Source: Teredinibacter franksiae (lineage in GTDB: Bacteria > Pseudomonadota > Gammaproteobacteria > Pseudomonadales > Cellvibrionaceae). Taken from it: 64,000 nucleotides of DNA. The DNA is taken from the NCBI RefSeq assembly GCF_014218805.1, contig NZ_JACJUV010000004.1, forward strand, positions 1-64,000, given 5' to 3'. Both the position numbers and the translations under genes were made by a program. This document shows positions 1 to 7,173 of this stretch, piece by piece (the first letter of the stretch is position 1; each line of letters begins with the position of its first letter). The notes under the pieces are model-generated. The model was not told the DNA's origin. It worked only from the letters and a program-made list of their open reading frames with translations, and searched no databases.

Positions 1-771
1 GGTCTGAAGGCAGAGGGTGCCTATATGACAATAGCAAAAGCCTTGAAGCAAACGGGCCGCCCGATTGTCCTCAGTATTTGTGAATGGGGTGACAACGACC
101 CGTGGGATTGGGCTCCACCACTGGGGCAGTTATGGAGAACAACCGGCGATATCTACGCTTGCTTTGATTGTGAGTATGACCACGGAACTTGGTCGTCATG
201 GGGTGTACTACAAATTTTGGATATGCAAGATGGATTGCGAAAACATGCCGGACCAGGTCGTTGGAATGATCCCGATATGATGGAAGTCGGCAATGGTATG
301 ACCACCGAAGAAGATCGTGCACATTTCTCTATGTGGGCCATGCTTGCTGCACCGCTTATCGCCGGTAACGATTTGCGCAATATGTCCGATGTTACACGAG
401 ATATATTGACGAATAAGGCCGTTATAGACGTGGACCAAGATAAGTTGGGCATTCAGGGATTTAAGTACTCAGGCAAAAAAAGTGTGAAGGGTGTAGATGT
501 TTGGTTTAAACCGTTGGCCAATGATGAGTGGGCAATGGTCGCACTAAACCGCAACAAAGAGTCAACAAAGTTCAAGTTCCGCTGGCGTCATGAGGAAGTG
601 AAAGATGAGCTTTCTAGCCGGGAAATAGATTTTAACAGCAGTATTTATAGCTGGCAGGACCTTTGGGCTAAATCCAATTCGGGTACAACGCGCGATGACT
701 TGCTCGTAACCTTAAAGCCACACGATGTTTTCATGGTTAAATTGAAGTTTGACAAAGAGTGGAAGCATTAA
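1..771 (+). CDS. GH27 alpha-galactosidase, 3' part (5' end outside window)
   Basis: This encodes the last 256 residues of a glycoside hydrolase family 27 alpha-galactosidase, which removes terminal alpha-1,6-galactose from galactomannans or raffinose-type sugars. The frame is open to the left edge (GLKAEGAY precedes the first ATG at 25), so the start and the nucleophile Asp motif lie outside. Visible family motifs are CEWGDNDPWDWAP, LWRTTGDI and GRWNDPDMMEVGN, the last carrying the expected acid/base Asp. The C-terminal ~100 residues (from about nt 430) are the antiparallel beta domain of the family. The stop is TAA at 769-771. Family assignment is firm; substrate is inferred. Confidence 0.93.
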   Translation, partial: GLKAEGAYMTIAKALKQTGRPIVLSICEWGDNDPWDWAPPLGQLWRTTGDIYACFDCEYDHGTWSSWGVLQILDMQDGLRKHAGPGRWNDPDMMEVGNGMTTEEDRAHFSMWAMLAAPLIAGNDLRNMSDVTRDILTNKAVIDVDQDKLGIQGFKYSGKKSVKGVDVWFKPLANDEWAMVALNRNKESTKFKFRWRHEEVKDELSSREIDFNSSIYSWQDLWAKSNSGTTRDDLLVTLKPHDVFMVKLKFDKEWKH

Positions 772-785
772 TATCTAACGTAGGG

Positions 786-813
786 TGGGCAGGCTTCGTC
801 TGCCCCAATTTTT
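786..813 (+). terminator. Rho-independent terminator after the GH27 gene
   Basis: The inverted repeat GGGCAG / CTGCCC (787-792 and 800-805, seven-base loop) is followed by CAATTTTT, 15 bases after the alpha-galactosidase stop. It separates this gene from the convergent menA remnant. Confidence 0.6.
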
Positions 814-951
814 GTCTAGATAACTAATCGATTTGGCGGGTAGTTTACGCTTGTGAAGCGCGTAAAATTATCGGAGCTGTTTTTTTTCGCGCGACTGCGT
901 ATGGCACATATCATCATTCGATAATAATTCATCGAGAACCCCCTTTTTGGA

Positions 952-1860
952 TTATAGATAAGGACCTATGAGGTAAGCTCCGCTGGTTGTGAGGCTGTAA
1001 ATGAGCCCAAGAAGTGCGGTGTCCGCCAGCAAACCATTTAATTCTTTCCCTCGAAAACGCAAAATATTGTTTGCTGCTTTCAGAGCAAATGGCAAAAGTA
1101 CGGCTAAGGGAATAAGTGCGCTGATCAGGTTTGTTTTTGTATTCAATGTCGTAAATGCACAAATGTGTAAAATATAAGCCAGTGTTAATAAGCCTAGGTA
1201 CAGGAATCGGCTATTGCGGTCGTTCAGTCGTACCGCGAGGGTACGTTTTCCGGCTTGCTCATCGGTGGGGATGTCACGAATATTGTTTACCAGCATGACC
1301 GCCGCCAAAATTAAGCCAAGGGAGCTTGAGAGCAAAAACAGCTGCAGGTTCAAGGTTTGTGTGTGCACATAAAAACTACCCAGTACCGCTATCCAGCCAA
1401 AAAATATTAATACGGCTATTTCCCCAAGCCCCATTGAGGCCAGCGGGGCTGGGCCCCCACTGTAGCCTAGCGCGGCCAAAATACAGAGCCCTCCAACACC
1501 CAGAAGTAAAAGGTCACTATGGGCAACCAAAATCAGCCCACAGGTAATACTTAACACCACAAAAAAGCCAATACCGGCGGCAACCATTGATGGCGAAGCC
1601 AAACCGGCTTGGGTTACCCGAATGGGGCCAAGCCGTGCGTTGTATCAACCCCATTTTTGCGTCGAAAAAATCATTCGCTAAGTTAACCGTTATTTGTAAA
1701 AACAGTGCGCAACCCAGAGCACAAAAAACCAGCAGCCAATTCAGTTGTTCTGCGGGCACGAAACTAGTGCCCAATATCACCGGGCTAAGGACGCTGGCAG
1801 GGTTTTTGGGCGAATGGCTAGCCAAAAGCTTCGTCCAAATTGCGCTGGGTTATCGGTCAT
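952..1860 (-). pseudogene. menA: menA (1,4-dihydroxy-2-naphthoate polyprenyltransferase), frameshifted
   Basis: MenA is a UbiA-type membrane prenyltransferase of menaquinone synthesis. The protein is readable only by changing frame. It begins MTDNPAQFGRSFWLAIRPKT from ATG 1860 (frame A), continues as SPVILGTSFVP and ANDFFDAKMG (frame B), then ARLGPIRVTQAGLASPSM to the stop at 952 (frame A again). Restoring one base near 1780, one in the G-run at 1649-1652 and one near 1638-1641 makes one continuous frame with the prenyl-diphosphate-binding NDFFD region intact. Total loss is three bases, so the tail returns to the original frame. Hydrophobic helices fill the C-terminal 200 residues. Either the gene is decaying or the sequence has local errors. 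Confidence 0.8.
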
Positions 1861-2328
1861 GTATTTGTCCAATTTGAATGATTCGCTCGATTTCGCCTAA
1901 CGGGCCGTCAAATTATATCGTCTATGAAAAGACAATAGCGAAAAATGCTTATTCGAATCACCAATGGCCAACAGGTACACGTTGAAATAGCCGTCCTTAA
2001 TAATGTCCCGGAGATACCGCAATGAACTGGGCTTTCAATGCTGGATTTGCTGAGCGAGAGCCGATCTTGACAAACCGTGAACCTTTTCAGCCGTTGCAGG
2101 CGTTTTGTGGGTTAGAGGTACTAGGGGTTATCTCTTGGTAATGTGGCCCGTTGTTAGTAGGCAATTTGGAGATTCACATAGGAAATTCACAATAGGCGGC
2201 CATGCTCTTTTACGGCCAGGGGGCGGTTGACAAAAATAAGTCACAAATCTAAGCATTGCTTCGTGATCGTAAGTGCCGGTAAGCCTACAATGGCGGCACT
2301 TTATAGCCCTTTATTACAAGGACCATCG
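1861..2328. other. Intergenic region without a convincing gene
   Basis: This 468-bp stretch holds only two very short overlapping frames on the plus strand, 1945-2025 (26 codons) and 2022-2141 (39 codons, joined by ATGA). Neither has a ribosome site or a recognisable product. An upstream in-frame ATG at 2227 extends the next gene but lies outside its signal peptide. A purine-rich AAGGA at about 2318 serves the start at 2329. Confidence 0.5.
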
Positions 2329-3096
2329 ATGAAAGATTTACCTAAGCTAATTGCTGCTTGCTTCTGCTTTCTAATTTGCTCAAGCGTAGTAATGGCAGAG
2401 CAGGGTGAGGATGCCGGCCATCGACTCACGATTATAGATCCCTATGCCGACGTTCACTCTGGCCCCGGTCGTGGATACCCCGTATTTTACGCCATTGAGC
2501 AGGGCGAAACGGTCGATATTCTTGCGCGCCGCCCTGATTGGTATGAAATACGTTTACAGAACGGGCGAACCGGCTGGGTAAGTGCGGCTCAAATCTCTCG
2601 TACGATGCAGGAAACCGGTGAGCCCGCCGATCTACCCAGCGTCAGTTTTGGTGATTACCTAGAAAACAGTGTTCAGGTAGGCTTTTCGTTTGGCAGCTTT
2701 GCCGAGGGTGAGCTAGAGGGCTCTGATTTTTGGAGTGCTAACGCCGGTTACCGTTTTTTAAGTTGGCTGGCCGCAGAAGGCGAGTACGGTAAAGTATACG
2801 GTGAAGATATTCGCGGAGATTTTTACGGCTTAAACGCAATGTTGGAACCATTTTCACAATGGCGGCTTTCACCATACTTACTGTTGGGTGCAGGCAGTAT
2901 GGAAATTGATTCACAGCCCAAATTGGTGCCATTGGATATTGAACAATCCGATTACACCAACTGGGGGCTCGGCGGGAACTATTATTTGGGCCGCAACTTT
3001 ATTATTCGCCTTGAATACCGTTCGTATACGGTAACCACAGACAGCAACGACGTGGAGCTTGCTACATGGAAAATTGGATTCAACAGTTTCTTTTAG
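2329..3096 (+). CDS. SH3b-domain outer-membrane beta-barrel protein
   Basis: A 255-residue exported protein. Residues 1-23 are a signal peptide ending VVMAEQ. Residues 33-93 match a bacterial SH3 fold (DVHSGPGRGYPVF, then RRPDWYEIRLQNGRTGWVS), a module that usually binds peptidoglycan or protein ligands. Residues 110-255 are alternating beta strands with a terminal FNSFF, typical of a small outer-membrane barrel. The ATG at 2329, preceded by AAGGA, was chosen over ATG 2227 because it opens directly into the signal peptide. The 3' end overlaps the next barrel gene by 31 bp, so the two are translationally coupled. Function is unknown; context suggests a barrel of the neighbouring trans-envelope machine. 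Confidence 0.75.
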   Translation: MKDLPKLIAACFCFLICSSVVMAEQGEDAGHRLTIIDPYADVHSGPGRGYPVFYAIEQGETVDILARRPDWYEIRLQNGRTGWVSAAQISRTMQETGEPADLPSVSFGDYLENSVQVGFSFGSFAEGELEGSDFWSANAGYRFLSWLAAEGEYGKVYGEDIRGDFYGLNAMLEPFSQWRLSPYLLLGAGSMEIDSQPKLVPLDIEQSDYTNWGLGGNYYLGRNFIIRLEYRSYTVTTDSNDVELATWKIGFNSFF

Positions 3097-3668
3097 GTCG
3101 ACAGTTTAAAGCCTGTTTACTGGCCTCAACGATTGTCAGTGCGTCAGTGTTTGCTGGGGGCTTGCGCTCCGTGGATAACGAGGTATTTGAGCTTGGTGTG
3201 AACGCAGGCATGATCAATATAGAAGATTTTGGCAGCGAGCTAACGTTTGGTGTGAGTGGTAGCTTTAAGGCGACGGAAGATTTTTTTCTGCAGGTGAACT
3301 ACTTTCAGGCTACCTCAGATTTGTCATCTTTTGAAAAAAGTCAGGGTCAATTATTCGGCGGGGCCGATAGAGACTTCCGCCATTTTGACTTGCTCGTTGG
3401 GTTGAATATATTTCAATCCGAATTTGCCTTTAAAGGTGGCGACGCAAACTTGGCATCGTTTTACGTTGTAGGTGGTGTGGGTGATACGGCCTTTGGCGGC
3501 GAAGAAAGCTTTACCTACACGTTGGGTGCGGGTTACCAAGTGGCATTCAATCGCCACTATATTGTTAAGCTGGACTACCGCAATTACACCTACGATTCAA
3601 ATTTGAGTGACGATGATAAGACGGTAAATAACGGTGGTTTCAGTCTCGGCGTGAACTATCTGTTTTAA
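3066..3668 (+). CDS. Outer-membrane beta-barrel domain protein (OMP_myx_plus-like)
   Basis: A 200-residue protein with a signal sequence (about residues 10-31, ending VFAGG) and a beta-barrel body ending in GVNYLF, the C-terminal aromatic expected for outer-membrane insertion. It resembles the barrel family found in myxobacteria and some gammaproteobacteria near gliding-type gene sets. The ATG lies inside the upstream gene, and no other start codon exists before the signal peptide. GGAG at about 3054 is its ribosome site, so the 31-bp overlap is probably real. Its sequence parallels the minus-strand barrel at 3879-4550 (NVEDF/NIEDF, FQATS/YTQATT, SLGVNYLF), suggesting duplication. Confidence 0.75.
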   Translation: MENWIQQFLLGRQFKACLLASTIVSASVFAGGLRSVDNEVFELGVNAGMINIEDFGSELTFGVSGSFKATEDFFLQVNYFQATSDLSSFEKSQGQLFGGADRDFRHFDLLVGLNIFQSEFAFKGGDANLASFYVVGGVGDTAFGGEESFTYTLGAGYQVAFNRHYIVKLDYRNYTYDSNLSDDDKTVNNGGFSLGVNYLF

Positions 3669-3878
3669 GGGCACCGCTAATAATTGATTTTAGCCTCTGC
3701 GCTAACCGGCAGGCCTTGGTATCAGGTGGGCCGCGTGCAGCGGAAGGCTCGCTGCCTTCTGGTCTAGCATGGCTGTTTACTAGGCCGCTCCCCTCAAGCG
3801 AGGGGCGACGCCATTACCGAATTGCGGGGGCCGCGGCCTTATTAGCCTAATTGCGCCCTCTAAAACGAGTTACCCCCA
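3669..3878. other. Convergent intergenic region with two hairpins
   Basis: Two inverted repeats stand between the convergent barrel genes: GAAGGC/GCCTTC (3743-3748, 3754-3759) and CCCCTC/GAGGGG (3790-3795, 3800-3805). Neither is followed by a T run, so they are only possible bidirectional transcript ends. Confidence 0.35.
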
Positions 3879-4550
3879 TTAAAATAGGTAGTTAACACCA
3901 AGCGAAAACTCGATATTCTGCGTTAGCTTGTCGTCGCCTATGAATTCGCGATTAAACATATGGTCGCGAATATCAACATTTACAGTGATGAAATCAGTGA
4001 AAACGGTGCGATAGCTAGCCCCGAAAACAAACGAAACTGAGTCGTTACCGGCAAAGCTTGCCTGGCCCAGTCCGCCTAACAGGTAGAGTTCCGAGTCAAT
4101 TTTAGCGCTTCGGCCAAAGAATGATCGACCATTTAGCACTCGGTATCCACCGAGCACTTCAATTGCACTGAATTTTCTATCGGAATCCGCTAAGAAATCC
4201 TGGTCTGCCAGCTCTTCGAACGTGGCTCGCTCAGTCGTAGCTTGTGTGTACCGCAGCTCAGCAAGTACCCCATCCATCAGGCGCCATGTGAAAGACAGCC
4301 CCGTGGAAAGGTTGGCATTGAAATCTTCGACGTTTAAAACCCCGAGATGCAAACCTATTTCGAACCTTTCGGTGTCAATTTCGGCTGCTTTGGCCTCTAT
4401 GGGCTTTTTCTCCGGTTCGATGATCACTTCTTTGGCGGGTTTGTTGATATCACCTATGGTTCCGCCCTGAGCAAGTACTAGAGAGGGCGTTAAAAGTAGC
4501 GCCAGTGCTGAGGCAGCCAAAGAAGGCGGTGTAATCTTAAGACTATACAT
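3879..4550 (-). CDS. Outer-membrane beta-barrel domain protein, paralogue
   Basis: A 223-residue exported barrel protein. Residues 1-28 are a signal peptide (ending LVLAQ), residues 29-60 a Lys/Glu-rich periplasmic stretch, and the rest a beta-barrel ending SLGVNYLF, the same C-terminus as the protein at 3066-3668. ATG 4550 is preferred over the ATG at 4598 because GGGGAAA stands just upstream and the signal peptide begins there. It is transcribed away from the operon beginning at 4814, so the 263-bp gap is a divergent control region. Likely role: an outer-membrane element of the same system, by family and neighbourhood only. Confidence 0.75.
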   Translation of the reverse strand: MYSLKITPPSLAASALALLLTPSLVLAQGGTIGDINKPAKEVIIEPEKKPIEAKAAEIDTERFEIGLHLGVLNVEDFNANLSTGLSFTWRLMDGVLAELRYTQATTERATFEELADQDFLADSDRKFSAIEVLGGYRVLNGRSFFGRSAKIDSELYLLGGLGQASFAGNDSVSFVFGASYRTVFTDFITVNVDIRDHMFNREFIGDDKLTQNIEFSLGVNYLF

Positions 4551-4625
4551 GAGGTTTCCCCGGTAGTTTGAAGCGCAATAATAGAAAAGTGGTCGCAAAG
4601 GTGGTGTTATCTGGTTCTCATCTCA

Positions 4626-4643
4626 CACACCCCGAGGGGTGTG
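4626..4643. promoter_or_regulatory. Perfect palindrome in the divergent control region
   Basis: CACACCCC GA GGGGTGTG is an 8-bp-arm inverted repeat midway between the divergent barrel gene (start 4550) and the machine operon (start 4814). A TTGACT hexamer follows at 4676-4681 with AT-rich TATGTTATGT downstream, but the spacing to a -10 is not canonical. An operator for a dimeric regulator is the simplest reading. Confidence 0.35.
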
Positions 4644-4813
4644 ATAGTAGGAATTTATTACTAATTCCAGTATGTTTGACTCACATACTTTATGTTATGT
4701 TGTGTTGGTCGCTGCCCTTGTAATCCGCTTAGCGACTGACCACGAGAATTGGTTAAAAAGGAATTTGGCCGGTTACATCTTACTCAAATACGAATCCCTT
4801 TAGAGTTTGTACG

Positions 4814-5443
4814 ATGTCTGGAACCTTCTATTCGCTGCTACTGGCAGCATCATTTACGGTTATGTGTTCTGTGTCGACGGTTTCCGCGCAAGACGCAACA
4901 AATACCGATAATTCGAAAGACGCCAGCTGGGCCGAGAACGTCGATGCCGCGCAGTTTAAAGAACAGCAGCCCGAAGGCGAAGCAAAGAGTTTGGATGAGT
5001 TGAAGGCCATCGCAAAAAACATCCAAGCACTTAAGGTTGATGTGATAGAGCTCAACAAAGACCTCAGGAAAATGGAAGAAAAACTACTCTTCCCCTCTAA
5101 TACGCGCTTCTCTATTTTTGTTTCGCTTACCACAGGCCAGTTTTTCACCTTTGAAAGCGTAAAGTTGAAGTTGGACGATAAGCTGGTAGCCACCCATATA
5201 TACTCAGACAAGCAGCGTCAGGCCTTGGCGCGTGGCGGTATTCACAAGCTTTACGTTACCAATCTGAATGAGGGATTGCATACCGTTACCGCGTTTTTTA
5301 CCGGTATAGGCGATGATGGCCGCCCCTACAAGCGGGCTGCAAATTTAGAGTTTGAAAAGAGTATTGGCAGTGAATTTCTGGAGCTTGCAATAATGGATGA
5401 CGGAGCAACCCAGGAACCCGTATTTGAGCTGAAGCGCTGGTAG
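4814..5443 (+). CDS. Exported protein, first gene of the trans-envelope operon
   Basis: A 209-residue protein with a signal peptide (residues 1-25, ending TVSAQ). A charged linker and a short coiled-coil (about residues 60-92, LKAIAKNIQALKVDVIEL) precede a C-terminal beta-rich domain with LYVTNLNEGLHTVTAFFTG. I do not recognise a characterised family. It opens the run of co-directional genes to 14019, with 11 bp to the next start, and is predicted to be periplasmic. The ribosome site is weak. The beta domain resembles periplasmic Ig-like folds, but that is only an impression. Confidence 0.7.
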   Translation: MSGTFYSLLLAASFTVMCSVSTVSAQDATNTDNSKDASWAENVDAAQFKEQQPEGEAKSLDELKAIAKNIQALKVDVIELNKDLRKMEEKLLFPSNTRFSIFVSLTTGQFFTFESVKLKLDDKLVATHIYSDKQRQALARGGIHKLYVTNLNEGLHTVTAFFTGIGDDGRPYKRAANLEFEKSIGSEFLELAIMDDGATQEPVFELKRW

Positions 5444-5454
5444 GAGCTATTACC

Positions 5455-7170
5455 ATGCGTTATGCCAGTAAATTAAAACTGTACGCTACCTTGCTAGGCT
5501 TAGTTTTGGCTTGGCCAGCTGCGGCACAGTTAAAATCTCATGTGGTTTCGTCCGAAGACTTGGAGTACGGGCCCGTACTGTTCGAGTTTTACCAGCAAGA
5601 CTATTTCTATGGTTTAGTTGAAGATGCTACCTTGGCTGCCAGCGGTAACCGCGTCGCGGGGTCGAATTCAGCAAGGCTGTTGGGCGGCAGCATGATGCTG
5701 CGTTATGCGCTGCCAGAGCAGGCAGAAGCCATTTTCACCCGGTTGCTATCCAATACTAAAAGCAGCGATATTCGCAACAGGGCCTGGTATCACCTGGCAC
5801 GGCTTTATTACAACCGCTCAGACCGCACCAACGCCAATCGAGCTTTAGGGCAAATTACCGGTGAACTACCGCGTGACCTGCACGTTGACTACCATTATTT
5901 GGCTTCCTTAATCAAAAACGATGGCAGCCATCTTCAGAGCGTAAGTGAAGCCGCTTTGCTTTATGCCGACGAATCACCCGAGTACTCCTACCTGTTGTTC
6001 AACCTCGCCGTCACCCAGTTACGGGGGGGCAATGTGTTTGAGGCCGTAATGAAACTGGAGCAGTTGGCCGGGTACAGTGGCACAAATCGCGAAATGTTGG
6101 CCCTTGCCGACCGGGCAAAGCATGGTTTGTCGCAAATGGCCACCCAGGCTAAGGACTTACCTAGGGCATGGCGATACCTCACCGGCATTCGCACAACAGG
6201 GCTTTATTCTAACCGTGCGCTATTATCCTACGCATGGACGGCTATCAATATGAAGTTGTTTCAGGAAGCAATTCCTGCGCTGCAAATTCTTGATCAGCGC
6301 TCAATAGCCATCCCTGAGGTGCAGGAAGGCAAAGTACTGTTAGCCCACCTATACGAGCAGGAGGGTTCTCCGCGCAAAGCGCTGAAAAGCAATGTTTTGG
6401 CGGAGAAGGCGTTTAAGCAAGGGCTAGCGGACCTTTCGGAAGCTCGCCGTATCATAGCGATGCGCGATGTGCCGCGCGAATTTATTGAAAACTTAGAATC
6501 GATCATGGACGAAACCGACTGGTACAGCGCCCATGCCAGTGTGGATTACCGGAAACTAACGCCTTTCCTCATCGATTTGATGGCAAGTCACCCCTTTAAC
6601 GAAACCCTTAAAGATTTAATCGCGCTGTACGCGCTAGAAGACAACCTAAACTACTGGCTCTCCCAAACATCAGAGCATCAATTAGTTTTGGCCAATTCAG
6701 CCGACAAAAGCGTGGAAACGGATATGGCAGAATTACTGGCGCGCAGCGAAGGAATTAACGAGCGGCTGCGTGACCAAAAAACGGAAATTCAATTGCTAAC
6801 GCTAACTCTCGAAGACGAAGAAAGAGAGCGTTTTGACGTACTGATAGAAAATGCAGAACATGACTTGGTAATACTCGAAGATAAAATTCGTCAATTGCGA
6901 AAGGATAAAAAAGCCTACGTGCAGCCAAAAGGGCACAAAAGCCTAGTAAAAGCTAATCATCAACGAATTACCAAGCAACTCTCGATAACCCAGCGTTACA
7001 TCGCCAGTTTAGAGCCTGTAGTGCGCAAATTAGTGCGCGTAGAGCTGGATAAGCATGAAGAGAGAATGCGATATTACTGGGCGCAATCGCGTTTGGCGAA
7101 AGCGCGTTTATTTGATAGTACCTTGCTGCAACTTGAAAACAACAAGGCCCCCGCGGAGAGTCAGAGGTAA
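5455..7170 (+). CDS. Periplasmic TPR / coiled-coil protein
   Basis: A 571-residue exported protein. Residues 1-24 are a signal peptide (ending WPAAAQ). Residues 50-300 contain degenerate helical TPR-like repeats (for example RNRAWYHLARLYYNRSD and SYLLFNLAVTQLRGGNVFEA). Residues about 400-560 are strongly charged coiled coil (LLTLTLEDEERERFDVL, then DLVILEDKIRQLRKDKKAY). AGGAG stands before the ATG. The gene is 11 bp after the preceding gene and 3 bp before the TPR lipoprotein gene. TPR arrays of this kind act as scaffolds, and here probably link periplasmic parts of the machine. No enzyme motif is visible. Confidence 0.75.
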   Translation: MRYASKLKLYATLLGLVLAWPAAAQLKSHVVSSEDLEYGPVLFEFYQQDYFYGLVEDATLAASGNRVAGSNSARLLGGSMMLRYALPEQAEAIFTRLLSNTKSSDIRNRAWYHLARLYYNRSDRTNANRALGQITGELPRDLHVDYHYLASLIKNDGSHLQSVSEAALLYADESPEYSYLLFNLAVTQLRGGNVFEAVMKLEQLAGYSGTNREMLALADRAKHGLSQMATQAKDLPRAWRYLTGIRTTGLYSNRALLSYAWTAINMKLFQEAIPALQILDQRSIAIPEVQEGKVLLAHLYEQEGSPRKALKSNVLAEKAFKQGLADLSEARRIIAMRDVPREFIENLESIMDETDWYSAHASVDYRKLTPFLIDLMASHPFNETLKDLIALYALEDNLNYWLSQTSEHQLVLANSADKSVETDMAELLARSEGINERLRDQKTEIQLLTLTLEDEERERFDVLIENAEHDLVILEDKIRQLRKDKKAYVQPKGHKSLVKANHQRITKQLSITQRYIASLEPVVRKLVRVELDKHEERMRYYWAQSRLAKARLFDSTLLQLENNKAPAESQR

Positions 7171-7173
7171 CCT

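Noticed and set aside
1945..2141. Two tiny frames coupled by ATGA upstream of the SH3b gene
   Set aside because: They are 26 and 39 codons, with no ribosome site, no recognisable product and nothing comparable nearby.
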